DNA from: Brasenia schreberi | Lineage: Eukaryota; Streptophyta; Magnoliopsida; Nymphaeales; Cabombaceae | DNA: 64,000 bases | Assembly: GCA_036023115.1 (NCBI GenBank) | Contig: JAYKKT010000048.1 | Span: forward strand, 5,046,001-5,110,000 | Direction of reading: 5' to 3' | In this document: one piece after another, positions 1 to 11,887 of the stretch | How the letters are laid out: every line of letters begins with the position of its first letter | Position numbering within the stretch: position 1 is the first letter of the stretch | Notes under the pieces: generated by a model | Told to the model about the DNA's origin: nothing | Database searches by the model: none | What the model saw: the letters and a program-made list of their open reading frames with translations, nothing else | Made by a program: the position numbers and the translations under genes

Positions 1-2017
1 AGCATGAACACTCTCCTCCTAGAACTCAATTATGAATTTATTGAGGAAATAAGTCATAATATATTGTTTGAAGCAAAAAATCTTGATGCAACTTTCAAGC
101 ACAATCACTTGAGAATATTATTTTGCCATGAGGTGTTCAATAGCTGCTTTATAAAAGGAATTCAAATTCCCATTTGTCTTCTAAAGTTAGCTTTGTAGAT
201 TGCTTATCCTCATTTTTCTCTCTTCCTCTACTCATTTTTCATAGATTCACTTACTCCTATCTCTCATTCAATACTACTTCTTGCAGCTCCTTTTGAGGAT
301 GGCCTAAACAATTTTCAAATTTAATCTTCTTTGCCCTTAACTAGGGAAGAATTTGTTGATCCTCGATGTTTTAATCTTATTTGTTCTTGTCTATCCATTG
401 ACAAACTTTACATGAACTAGCTTAATCAGGTGAGAGAGAGCACAAATCCCAACTCCAACTTGAGTAGGGCTTCTATGAAATATCAAGGATATTGCTCTAG
501 TCATCCACTTTGACAGTAAGCTATCACATTCATTCTTGGTCTTGTGGGTCTCTCAAAATAATGAATTCTAGTTCTCATTTGGGATGATGTCTCCAATACA
601 GTACTGGGCATGTGGGTGATTACTAATTTTCCTATTGATGGTGTTTAAAGGCTATTTGGTTTTAGCCAAAAGTTCATTGTTCTAAAGTTTACATTAGAAT
701 TGTATTTGGGATGACTTTATTAGAAGTACATAAAGATAAGACTTATATCTAATGAAGAGAGCATCATGCTTTTTGATGCTATGATTTTGTGAATTTATTG
801 CCTACATTTACATAACCAAGTTGAAAAGAGAACTCTCTTAATGTATTTTTGCAATAATACCTAGGTCAAAACTACCATTGACCTCTTTCTTCCCAACAAC
901 GAAGTATAATTCAATGATTTTTTCTCTCAAAGCACTTTAGAAGGGTCCTCCCACTTGATAGGTGGCCTGCTATGGTTCCTCCTACTATAGGTTCGTTTTA
1001 TAGAATTTAGAAAATTTAACACATACAACCTATTATTAAAATCTGCTTTAGAGGAGCCTTATGTCATCTCTCAATCCTAATGATTCCTTTTGAGGCAATT
1101 GTGTTGAGGCTTCTTTCCATCCAATGTTGACAATCACAATCTATTCCATTTATACTTTGGGCAGCTCACATCACAACCGTGATACATCAAATTGACAATT
1201 TCTGTTTTGTAGATATGAGAAAACTTTTGTACCAAGGATGCTGCTATTTGGGATGCTCGAATAATTTTTAGTAAGAATACTATCAAACCTTACTATCCTC
1301 ACAGCTTGGCTAAGTACTGTAAACACTTAAAATTTTTCTAAAAAAATATTGTTTCAAAAATTGGTCTTAAGAAGTCAATTTCAAAGCACATAGAGTGGTA
1401 TCTTAAGTCTTGATTTTTCACAAAATTGAGCTCTCACAAAAATCAACTTGAGATGGTTTTAAGAAGAGAAAAGAGTATGCAAGCTTGTCTTATTGTAAGT
1501 CAAATTTGATAGAGCCACCAGATCCACCTTGAAAGAAAACAAATAGAGATTGTGTTCATGAAACATATCCATGTCCACTTCACCAATACATTTAAATGGA
1601 GATATTACAAGGAAAAAAAGTGGGGTCCAACTTGAAGACTTGGTAGCAGCAATACAACATCACAATAGACCCCAAAATTCATCCATGAGCCCAAATAAAC
1701 CCCTCCTAAAAAAGTCCTAGCCTAGTTGCACCTATTCGGTTCTACCTGCGCTCTCAGATGAAACCTTGTTTCTTTATGCGGCCGGCCTTCCACCTAAGTT
1801 GAGTTGAGCCAAAATTATTTTACATGTATCCATGTATCCATGAAGTTGTATTAAAATTTTTTTATATATTGGATACATAATATGGGTCAACTTTTATTAT
1901 GCATACCAAGTGTATGATGAAAGCATGCTATGTACATATGAATTTTGAAATATATGTATGCATTTATGCACATATAATGTACTAAACATGGGTTTTACAT
2001 GCATAAATGGGACTTCA

Positions 2018-2020
<3 letters not shown>
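1..2020. other. Unassigned AT-rich DNA
   Basis: I recognise no gene or element here. Short open frames exist (for example 4-198 on the plus strand) but show no domain, no repetition and no coding context. The stretch probably consists of eroded transposon sequence. Confidence 0.4.

Positions 2021-2105
<85 letters not shown>
2021..2105. repeat. (TA)n microsatellite
   Basis: Uninterrupted alternating TA, about 42 units. It can fold back on itself and is likely to be length-variable. Confidence 0.97.
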
Positions 2106-2108
<3 letters not shown>

Positions 2109-2600
2109 GATGTTATTTTCCATATAAGTTATGTATTCAAAGCTTCATTATTGATGAAAATATGCATGGATTGCTCAAAATAGTGAAAAAAGATTGAGAA
2201 AATCCCTTTGCTTTTTATCTTACTATTTTTGTGCTCAAAAAGATTCTTATACTCTTATATATTTTAGAAACAAATATCTGTTTTTATTTACATAAGTAAA
2301 CTAATTATGGTTTTACATGTATATTTATGCAATTAAATAAATTATATACATATGAGATTTAATTAAGGAAAACTTCATATTGGTACCTAGTGGTATACTA
2401 ACAATACACTTCAGTACCTTGAATTTCACATCCTCAAACTTAAGGCACTTAAGATTGAAAAACTCCTCGTTTCAATGCCTCAGGACTCACACTATTAGCG
2501 ATTGTCTAATATGGTGGATGGAAGCATGTGTTTGTTGCTGATCAACATCCATGTCAATTGGATAAATGAATCGTAATCCATTTTAGATTTGGTATCCAAT

Positions 2601-3138
2601 ATCCATGATTTCATGGACATGCAAACAAAGATCCATAGTAGGTCTATGTGTTCATTCTCCCCCAAATGCAAACAAAGATCCATAGTAGGTCTATGTGTTC
2701 ACTCTCCCCCAATTCTTAATCCTTAACTTCCTTTACTACCATCTCTCTCTCTCACACAGGCTTCATCTTCTAACCAACTATGAGCTTCAACTGATAGCTT
2801 TTCTGATATCCATGATTTCATAGATATGCAAGCAAAGATCCATAGTAGGTCTCTATATTCATTCTCCCCAATCCCTAATCCCTAACTTCCTTCAATGACA
2901 TCTCTCTCTCTCACACAGGGTTCATCTTCTAACCAACCATGAGCTTCAACTCGTAACTTTTCCAAAATCCATGATTTCATGGATATGCAAACAAAGATCC
3001 ATAGTAGGTCTATTTTTTCATTCTCCACAATCTCTAATCCCTAACATTCTTCATTGACATCTCTCTCAAACATGCTTCGTCTTCTAACCAACTGTGAGCT
3101 TTGACTGATACTTTTTTTGATATCCATGATTTCATAGA
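2601..3138 (+). repeat. ~157-bp tandem repeats within MULE copy 1
   Basis: The phrase ATCCATGATTTCAT recurs at 2601, 2808, 2967 and 3122. Each time it is followed by a 'CATAGTAGGTCT...CATCTTCTAACCAA...GAGCTT' series. Spacings are 207, 159 and 155 bp; the first carries an extra ~46-bp partial duplication at about 2670-2716. The array resumes after the inserted LTR at 5581 and fades near 5840. The other MULE copy has only a single unit. Confidence 0.85.
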
Positions 3139-3221
3139 TGTAGACATTGAAATTTTCACTCCAAGTCTATATAGAGACTTGAAACAAGAATTTCAATTTC
3201 ACTTCGTGTGCGAGCGTGTCA

Positions 3222-3328
3222 GCTAGTTTTTAAAAACTAGCAAAGTGTATAAATCAAATCCGACTTAATTGGCGATTGTGGCTAAGTGGGTTCTTTTCGC
3301 TTTAGGTCTTCTTGAACCGACGCTCAAG
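3222..3328 (-). promoter_or_regulatory. U5 two-hairpin module, LTR F
   Basis: Two inverted repeats: GCTAGTTTTTAAAAACTAGC at 3222-3241, and CTTGAACCGACGCTCAAG (plus-strand spelling) at 3311-3328. They hold the same relative place in the other LTRs. Confidence 0.75.
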
Positions 3329-3987
3329 GGTCAGCCTAAGCGCTTAGAAATTTCAAGTGCATAGGTGATAAACTCCAATTCACGTAAAGATGAGGTGTTT
3401 TGCTAAGAAAACAATGGGTGAACTTTGGTTTCAAACTTGAAAATCAACAAGTTTTGAAAAACAGGAACTGGTTCTGTTTTCAGAACTTATTCCATAAATT
3501 TTCTTGGTGGTCTAAGGATCTCCAAAATTCATAAAAATTTTAGATACTATAGCCTGATATGTTGGGATCCTAAAGCACCTTTTACTTTGAATTTTGGGAT
3601 AGTAGATTTGCAAAATTAAATCAGGAAATGGATCTTACTCTACAGTTTCAGGATATTGTATGATAGAAATACAGAGGCTCAAAGAATCCTCTATATCTCG
3701 GTGTACAAAACTCCAAATATTATGATTTTAGTCTTTTAGGAAAGCTATGATGTCAGATTTCCAGTGAGACTAATTTCATCAAATTTGAATTCCTACAGAC
3801 AGAGATATGAGACTTTTACCCAACCTCTATTGTAGAAAAACCGATTATACAGAAAATAGAACTGGGTTTATCCGATCTTTTCCAATTTTGTTCACAAGGT
3901 TACACGATCCTAAAATTCTTGCCAATTTTATTTCTAATGTGTTAGAGTGTATAGGTTTTATACCTAAAATTTTAGAGCATTCGGATC

Positions 3988-4575
3988 ACAAATTAAAGAA
4001 TTAAAATTAAGGAAATCAAGGTATGCAGATGTTAAAAAACCAGAATTTTGTTTATAGAACATACATGAATGCAAACTCACCCGAATTTAAATTGCAACAA
4101 CCCAACAACACAAAGCAAATTGCTAAAGAGAAATGAATGAAAATATGTATCTTAGCTTAAGCATAGAGGGGATTAGAGAATATAGAGTGTTCTATAGAAT
4201 ATATTGGGGTAGAATCACAAAATCAAACAAATAGAGCGCGTAAGTATGAATAAAAAATTTACAGTACATCTACTTCTTATTACAAATTAAAGAATTAAAA
4301 TTAAGGAAATCAAGGTATGTAGATGCTGAAAAACCAAAATTTCGTTTATAGAACATACATGAATGCAAACTCACCCGAATTTAAATTGCAACAACCCAAC
4401 AACACAAAGCAAATTGCTAAAGAGAAATGAATGGAAATATGTATCTTAGCTTAAGCATAGAGGGGATTAGAGAATATAGAGTGTTCTATAGAATATATTG
4501 GGTAGAATCACAAAATCAAACAAATAGAGCGCGTAAGTAAGAATAAAAAATTCACAGTACATCTACTTCTTATTA
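3988..4575 (-). repeat. 294-bp tandem duplication in LTR F
   Basis: Two nearly identical copies, 3988-4281 and 4282-4575, both opening ACAAATTAAAGAATTAAAAT. They lie directly 3' (minus-strand sense) of the shared poly(A)-region motif, so one copy may be a secondary R/U5 segment. The high identity suggests a recent duplication. Confidence 0.9.
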
Positions 4576-4613
4576 CAACATGGGGGGAGACAAGGCTCCA
4601 TTAATACAACCCC
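4573..4613 (-). promoter_or_regulatory. Shared LTR poly(A)-region motif, LTR F
   Basis: The minus strand reads GGGGTTGTATTAATGGAGC, then TTGTCTCC, then ATGTTGTAATA. Equivalent strings occur in LTRs 1, C and E. Confidence 0.65.
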
Positions 4614-4936
4614 TTTCAAATTGAATAATAAGAAGAAATGTGTATGAATCAAAAGATTAGAAATACTTACAGAATTTCTATAAGAACCGAACCTCCAAGA
4701 TGAAATTCGCCCACCTTGCCTTCTTTATTCACTATCTAACTCACGATTTCTCTAAGTGGAGCAACCCTTAGCCCATGATCTACCCAATTGCCCTCTCTCT
4801 ACACTTCCCTTGGCAGCCCACGACCTACCTAGGTGTAGCCCTCCCTTGGAAGCTCTCTCTCTTGCTGGCCCTTTCCCTCTTTACTCCCAAGATGCCAAGC
4901 TCTCAAAGATGCAATTCACACCCCCCCCCTTGGCCC

Positions 4937-4944
4937 TATTTATA
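4937..4944 (-). promoter_or_regulatory. TATA box of LTR F
   Basis: TATAAATA on the minus strand inside the dyad CCTAT-AA-ATAGG (4935-4946). A G-rich run follows it downstream, as in the other LTRs. Confidence 0.65.
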
Positions 4945-6420
4945 GGCCAATGGGGGCTGCTTCTAGGGCCTTCCTTGGGGCGGGCCTTACATGGCCCATA
5001 TCCAGCCCCAAGGTCCAACTATGTGGTCCCCCTTTGGATGATATGGACCAGCCCCATGTGGGCTGGTTCTTGACTCCATTAGGCACGCCTAACCCTAGCT
5101 GAGTGAGTCAAAACATGCCCAGCTAGGCTTGATCAACTCCTTGTGTAGCTCGCCTTCACTTGGCTTGATTCATGTTGATTTGTTGGCTGGGTGTAGCTTT
5201 GATAATCCTTCAAAATCGGCACTCCCAGATCCAATCTAATTCATTTTGTAAAGTCGGCCAGATTTGGCTCTTGAGTCGAAGTAAACAAGTCCATCTTCAT
5301 CTTATCCAAATGGCACCCTTGATCTTCATATCCAACCTGATATGCTTTGTAACTTGAGTTGGTCCATCCCTTCACTTTCGAACTTGATCTCGATCTTGAA
5401 CTGGATTGGGTCTTCACCTATTCGTCTGATTTGCTTTGAATCATTTGGGCTTTTTAACTTAATTTTAAAACCTTTATTTTAAAGTCTTTCTAAAAGATTT
5501 GAACTTTTCAAAAGGTTTTAAATCATTTGAATTTTTGGGATTTGGGAGTTTAGAAAAATTTTTAATTTTGTGTGTTTACAATGGATATGCAAATAAATTC
5601 CATAGTAGGTCTATGAATTCATTCTACCCAATGCCTAATCTGTAACTTCCTTCACTGACATCTCTCCCTCAAATAGGCTTTGTCTTCTAACCAATTGTGA
5701 GCTTTGATTGGTAGTTTTTCTTCAAGTATTCCTTCTCTCCCAAAAATCCCTAATTTCTTCAACCTTCTCTCTTACGTAGGTCTTCATCTTCTAACCAATT
5801 GTGAGCGTTGATTGGTATCATTTTCTTGATATTCCTTCTCCGCAAGTGATGAATGTGGTAGGTAAGTAGGTCTCAGTCTTCCTTTTCAAGTGCTAGTGTT
5901 TCTTCATTTATTTGAAGTAGTCAGCATGCATTCTATTATAATAAATAACATCAATATCATCGATTTGGAGTTTCATTAACAAAAGTACACTTATTTGTGT
6001 AAAAGTTTATGGTTTTTTGTATTTTTCTATATGAAGTAATGAAATATTTATTATGGCACCTCGTGAAATGATGCTTTTGACTTTAGTACCATGTATTTTG
6101 TTATCATATTAGTACCTCATGATCATATTAGTTTATATATACTAGTTTATCCTTTATGATGTTTTTATGCTAGTGTTGGCTAGAAGAAATGAAGAAGACA
6201 TATTGTGTATTTATTGGAAGAGTTTCGGGCAAGTACAATTGTTGGGAAGATTGTTAAAGCCAAATAAACAAGTATAAAAAAGTTTGGTATTGTTCATTTC
6301 ATTGTGAAGATGATGCAGATGTTACATTTAGAGTATTTGTTGATGAAAACTTATGGTGTGACAAGTTTCCTATACAAGTTTAAGCTTAATGAACATCTAA
6401 ATTTTCAAATGTCGAGAGAC

Positions 6421-7601
6421 AATGGGACACCATTTATTTCATTGTCAAAGTAATGTTAGCAAAACAAAATTGTGTGCCTTGTTACATTTGATTTGGAACG
6501 TTGTGTATTTAATTGTACATTTCTATCTTTTTATTTTTGAATTATAGGTATAAATTTGGGTGACTGATGTGAAAAGCAATGAGAAGTCTCTCAAGAGTCA
6601 AATTGAAGAATTCCCATAACAATAAACTCTGCTGAAGATTAGAAGTGCAAAAGATATGCTAAACTAGAGATAGAACTTAAGAAATACTGAAGCAGGAAGA
6701 CCTTAGAATAGAGAAATATATTATGTATAAGCATGTATTAACTTCAATGTTGTTGAATGTAGTCTGTTATAGTGCAAAGGATATATCAATCAAATCTTTT
6801 ATTTCGCTTTATTGAAAACAATGTATAAAACACCTAGGAGAATTTCACTTATAATACCCACATTACACTTATCATACTTACAAGCATTCACTTATCACAC
6901 TAACATTTCAATTATCACTCCTATGAGTATTTCTAACATCAATATTAAACACCATACATCCCACATAAACTATTAAAATATGGCCTGTGAGCATTGCACA
7001 AATATGAAACACGGGGTACCACATCAATATGTCTAACACACTTTATGCAATGACATCAAACTTACAACCATGCATCATTATTCAGTTATGCATAAAACAA
7101 TAACATATTACAGGGTAAGGATTAACTTTATCTGGCTATTATAGGCCAATGATAGAAGTATGGTTTCAAATAGAAGTATGATTACATCCCATAAAAGTAT
7201 GATTTCAAATAGATGATATCATTATTCGGTCATGCATAAAATGATAATATAGCAATTGGTTTGATACACTTTATTTGGGCCATTATAGGTTAACAAACAA
7301 AAAAAATTGTAGGTGACTGTTGTAGATCTCTTCTTGGTGAGCTTGGTTCTTCTTTGCCCCTTGCCTATAAATGACGATGGAGGGACTGATGTTACTCTTG
7401 TAGTGGATGTCTATCATGAAATATTTTCTAGTGGTAGATAACTACAACTAACCCTCAACCTCTTACTTCTTCTACCATAACAAACCTATAGATTACAATG
7501 CAAGAAAGAACATTATGAGTACAACTATATTAAAAATCAGTGAAAATGTTACAATAATTCTATATGCAAGAAAACTAAAACCTACGAAGTAGAGGAAGAT
7601 G
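6421..7601. other. Unassigned DNA before LTR 1
   Basis: AT-rich, with no readable domain. Part may belong to MULE copy 1, and the last bases belong to whatever LTR 1 inserted into. Nothing else is supported. Confidence 0.35.
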
Positions 7602-8849
7602 TCTAAACACCCAAAAATGTTTTCAAAATAAAAAAAATTCATCTTTTAGAAATTTTGCTTTTTTTGGCAGCTTTAGGCATTTTAAAGGTTTTTCAAATAA
7701 AAACACCTTAAACGAATTTATTTTCACCCAAAAATTTTGTAACAACCTCAAAATGATGATATATGACATCCCTTTAAAAAAATCAAATTTGGACAAATTT
7801 TATGAAAATGAATATTTTGCCCTCACGACCAAATTGGTAGGATTCTACCTTTTTAACGATTGCCTTCTAGGGAGAAATGATTTTAAACAAATTTTCTTTA
7901 AAGAAATAAAAGAAAAAGAAAAAATAGGAATGAAACCCAATGTTTTTTAAAAATAATATTTGAGGATTTCATTAAATTTGATGTTTTCAAATACAAAAAT
8001 GTTTTCTTTAAAAAATGTTTGATACCTTACTTGCCATATATAAAACTCAGACTGAAAGGAGGCAAATTCCCCAGAAAGAGGAGGTGGTATGGACCAAAAA
8101 GGCAACAACCGAACACCTGCCAATTTTGGTACTGTTGGAGAAGGTAACCTGTCATTTTTAGTTTTAGGTATTAAAAAGGAAAGTCAACATTTAGAAAGGA
8201 AGGTCAACATCCAGGAGGGAAAGTCAGCGTCATCCAAAAGGGAAAATGATACTCGACTTGGCTGTGATGTTCAATTTGGCAAATCACTAAGAGAAAACTT
8301 ACCAATCTCGATACAGATGAATCAGATGACTTGCCATAAGTGGCTTTGGTATGTAGTTTGGTAACTTACCAAGTCTTACAAATTTCAATATGGAAAATCA
8401 TACGACTTGCTATAGGCAGCCTCGATACATAATTTGCCTATTTGAGCAGGATTGGAGAAAGGTAACTTGCCATTTTAGGTGAGCTATTGGCTGACCAGTT
8501 CTCTGATTAGATATATTTACTTATCAAAATCATAAGCCAGCAAGATGATGAATTAGGTACTTCACCATTTTCATGGACTCAACGGCTTCAGAACAGGCAC
8601 AAAATGGATTACAGATTTAAACTAAAAAATCCTGAAAAGAGAACTACAAGAACAAGTTAATCAAAGGAATACTTCAGAAAAATAAAATCTTTGAAGTGGG
8701 CAATGATGAACTTGCCAAGGCACTATCGAATTCTACAATATTAAGGGAGCAACCTTCCCAGTTTTCAAGTGATCTCAACAACCTACCACATGAGGCCTCA
8801 CCCGATTTCATCTTGACGCCTTACCAAATTCAGCATAGAAGTTCCCAAA

Positions 8850-8995
8850 TCCAAGAGGACCGATTATCTTCCAGTTCTTGGTGCATTGAATCAAGTCCAA
8901 GAGGACCGATTATCTTCTAGTCCTTGGTGCATTGAATCAAGTCCAAGAGGACCGATTATCTTCTAGTCCTTGGTGCTTTGAATCAAGTCCAAGAG
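8850..8995 (+). repeat. 46-bp tandem repeats in U3 of LTR 1
   Basis: TCCAAGAGGACCGATTATCT starts at 8850, 8896 and 8942, with a partial unit at 8988. Three full units are nearly identical. They lie upstream of the TATA box, where U3 enhancer repeats would sit, and are absent from the other copy of this LTR. Confidence 0.9.
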
Positions 8996-9433
8996 GAAGC
9001 AACCACTTACCTTTTCAAGCAACTCCTGTCCCAACTTCTGGTGCATCTCGTGCCACTTCCTTGCAACAATAATCGTTAGGTTCTTATGGTGTTGTTGCTG
9101 CTGACCTGATTCATAATAGAACGGTCCCTCTTGAATGTCTTCCTAATGACATGACTTCCTTAAATCCAAACGTGTGTACGAACTGGGAACCAACACATCT
9201 TGGTGGACCTAGTTTCTTGGCCGAACCCACTTGGTTGAACCCAGTTGACTGAACCCACTTACCAAAAGACAACAAACAACCAGTTTGGAAGGTCCATATG
9301 CAACACTTCACTTACTTATCCAAGGGAGTAGCTTTTGGCAAGAATGACCGGCATTCACTTTCCAAATGCAGCCATCTTCAATAAGGAAACTTGCCTTATG
9401 AAAATTTGCAGTGCAAAGAGGCAACCCTTGGCC

Positions 9434-9441
9434 TATAAAAG
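9434..9441 (+). promoter_or_regulatory. TATA box of LTR 1
   Basis: TATAAAAG inside CCT-ATAAA-AGG, followed by GGCCTCAAGGGGCTGCAA. Almost the same string follows the TATA box in the second copy. Confidence 0.65.
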
Positions 9442-9661
9442 GGGCCTCAAGGGGCTGCAATTCATCAATCCGAGTTCAATCATCCATCATCCCACGACCC
9501 AAGCAAGAAGGAGAGAAAGAGAGACAGAGAGAGAGAAAGAGGGAGAGAGGAAGAAGAAGGTGGGCTGCCAGTAACTACTGGTCATCTTCCAATCCTTCCG
9601 CTACAGGTCCATTCTTCCTTTATCTTTTTATAATTATATCTCCTCTTTCATTAAGCTTTAT

Positions 9662-9708
9662 GGGGTTGTAATTAAGGAGCTCTTGTCCCCATGATGATGT
9701 ATTAATCA
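9662..9708 (+). promoter_or_regulatory. Shared LTR poly(A)-region motif, LTR 1
   Basis: GGGGTTGTAATTAAGGAGC, then CTTGTCCCC, then ATGATGATGTATTAATC. It lies about 225 bp downstream of the TATA box. Confidence 0.65.
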
Positions 9709-10617
9709 AGGTTCATACACTGCCCTGTCTCTCTTTCATTCATATGTTATTTGTTATATATTTTAATTTCGATTCTTTCTACTCCATAACATAATATAAG
9801 ATTATAGACCTATTAATCCCCCTATGCTCAGGTGGTATTTATTTTGGATAGTTGTGGATTAAATTTTAATTCAGATGAAAACACATGCATAAATCTGAAA
9901 ACCAAAAACCTGTTTTTCTATACTCTACACACGTACGATAAACGAATTTTATTTCAAGATCCCATACTTCGAATGTCCCAAAACTTTGTACATCTAATAT
10001 ACATGCACCAACACACTTTTAATAAACTTTTCAAGAATTTTAGGCTTATAAAACATCACCAATAAAATCTGATAAATTTTATTAAAATCAAAATAAATTA
10101 TGAAAAACAAGAGGCTCCTGCAACAGAGGTTGGGTTATTACCCAATATCTTTGTATACAGTGAATCAATTTGATTGAAAATGATCTCATTAGAAAGCTAA
10201 AATCCATAGATTTTCAACAAGACTAATTTCATAAAAATCAAAGGTCTGATTATAAAAGTACAATAGTTTTTCTAAACCTCTAACTTTCTAACACAGGTTT
10301 GTCTAGAGTTTGAGTGGGGTATATTTTTAGAATTAATTATATAAATCTACAACACATCAAATAAAAATAAAAATATTTTCTAAATTTGTACATCAAAATA
10401 TGTTTTTTGTAAAATTTTTAGAATTTTTGGAGATTCAGAATTGTTCCAGAAAAATGAGAAACTTGCCTTTGAAAATAGAACCAGTTTCTGTTTTTAAGAC
10501 TTGAAATACTTTTAAGTTAAGAACCAAAATCATGATTTTCTCAAGCTTTTGAAATTAGAATTTTGCTTTTGAAAACTTAGTGGATCTTGAACAATTTTTA
10601 AAGTATCTAGGTTGACC

Positions 10618-10720
10618 CTTGAACATCGGTTCAAGAAGACCTACGTCGAAAAGAGCTCACTTATCCACAATCGCTAAATGAAGTCAGAAAATTAATCTTT
10701 GTTAGTTTGAGTAAACTAGC
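10618..10720 (+). promoter_or_regulatory. U5 two-hairpin module, LTR 1
   Basis: CTTGAACATCGGTTCAAG at 10618-10635 and GTTAGTTTGAGTAAACTAGC at 10701-10720. The second stem has one G-T pair. Confidence 0.75.
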
Positions 10721-10803
10721 TGGTATGCTCGCACACACGACGTAGTTCAGGAATTCAATTTCAAGTCTCTACATATACCTCAAAATAAAAATTCACGTCT
10801 ACA

Positions 10804-11310
10804 AGATGCATTGAAAAATATGTTTGCATATGATGAATGAGGCTCTATAAGTTGGTCGAGAAGTAAGGAGAGGATTGTTATAGTAGATACTATTTTTAAT
10901 GCTAATTTTTTAGAGAAATATAACATATTTTTTAGGATGACTATACCTTTAGTTAGGGAAATAAGAATGGTACATAGTGAAGTTAGGCTAGCTATACCTT
11001 ATATATGATGCTATAGATAAGGCTAAATTAAAAATACAAGCGAATCTTAACCGCAAGCGGTTACTTCTAGCGAATGTTTGGAAGATAATTGATGCATGTT
11101 AAAACTAGAAAATGCATTAGGATTTGTATGTGGCTGCATATTTTCTTAATCCCTCTATTAGATTTCCTCGCAACGTTTTAGAGGATGAAGAAGTTAAGAA
11201 AGGGGTATTGGTTTTTCTCTTATACATTTTTAGGCTTTTAAAGTGAGGAGGTAACTCTAAGTCCACTATGGGTTTTCTCCACTCGAGGCAAATCTCACTA
11301 CACCTTAACA
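10804..11310 (+). pseudogene. hAT-type transposase relic (C-terminal half)
   Basis: With a few frame breaks this reads as a hAT/DUF659-like plant transposase. A segment resembling 'NANFLEKYNIFFRMTIPLVREIRM' (10900-10970) leads to a stretch like 'AIPYIYDAIDKAKLKIQANL' (10990-11050). Around 11125-11200 the segment DLYVAAYFLNPSIRFPRNV and the acidic EDEEVKKGV match the family's 'LHAAGYYLNP...' block. The N-terminal half is not visible; solo LTR 1 sits at the 5' border. It is a dead fragment. Recognition rests on motif memory, not on an alignment. Confidence 0.6.
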
Positions 11311-11887
11311 TTTATATTTACATCTGCCTATTCTAGTCATTTGTTTAGCATGCCTTAGGTATTTTTGTAATTTTCAAAACATCAACATTACTCTTTTATA
11401 CATAATTTTGGTACCTTCACTTGATCTTTTTGAAATAATATGTTTCAAGATCTCACGTACTGGAGCCATGTGATGCAGGTTGCTTGAGTCACGCATGAAT
11501 TGCTTTTGAGAGTGTTTAAAAAGAAAAAAGAGGATTTATATTGTTAGCAGGAATGACCTTAGAAATATGTTTAAAAATCAAGGGTGTTTTACAAAACCTC
11601 GGAAAAGATTTGATAAATTTTAAGAGTTGACTTGAATCTCTTTATTAAATCATTTTTTGCTAGCAAATGATTCTCTCCTTTATCAAATTTTTTTATCCTG
11701 GTGAGGCTATAATGTGACTCATGATATTTTCTCTCAAACACCGAAATCCTGAAGCAATAATTCATAAAAAATTGAGTTGCTTCAAATCAAGTTTCAAAAT
11801 CAAACCACAATTCTAAGAGCCTTATGTGGTGTTTACTTCTTTGACATCAATCAAGTCATACTATGATTGATGCTAAAGTGGAACATC
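11311..11887. other. Unassigned DNA before LTR A
   Basis: No gene is seen. The last bases, CTAAAGTGGAACATC, resemble the polypurine tract that precedes LTR B (CTAAAGAGGGATATC). This stretch could therefore be the 3' edge of another element. Confidence 0.35.

Larger units (their letters stand above)
3139..5580 (-). mobile_element. Solo LTR, family F
   Basis: Read on the minus strand it starts TGTAAACACAC and ends ATGTCTACA. It is flanked by near-identical 5-bp target duplications ATAGA (3134-3138) and ATGGA (5581-5585). No primer-binding site or internal region adjoins it, so it is a solo LTR left by LTR-LTR recombination. It carries the TATA, poly(A) and U5 hairpin modules seen in the other LTRs of this window. 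It interrupts the MULE tandem repeats and is therefore younger than them. Confidence 0.85.
2376..6420 (+). mobile_element. MULE-type DNA transposon end, copy 1 (decayed)
   Basis: 2376-3138 plus 5581-6125 match, in inverted orientation, the stretch 50100-50905 downstream. Shared landmarks are the phrase around CTCAAACTTAAGG, the leader with TCTAACCAACTATGAGC, and a block ending GTACCTCATG. The second copy leads into a recognisable MuDR-type transposase, so this is read as the same family. Here the coding part is unreadable beyond about 6400. The element is split by solo LTR F at 3139-5580. I could not find a convincing opposite terminal inverted repeat, so the right border is a guess. Confidence 0.5.
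7602..10803 (+). mobile_element. Solo LTR, family 1 (copy 1)
   Basis: It begins TCTAAACACCC (a mutated TG start) and ends ACGTCTACA. Perfect 5-bp target duplications AGATG flank it at 7597-7601 and 10804-10808. Both ends match LTR 57095-60239. No internal region is attached, so it is a solo LTR of 3.2 kb. In order it contains a variable U3 with 46-bp repeats, a TATA box at 9434, a purine-rich AGAG leader, a poly(A)-region motif at 9662 and the U5 hairpins near 10.6-10.7 kb. Confidence 0.88.

Noticed and set aside
10618..10640. GGTTCAAGAAGACC as a pol III B box, making the U5 module a tRNA-like gene
   Set aside because: Only part of a B box is matched and no A box lies at the right distance. 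The hairpin explanation fits all eight copies better.
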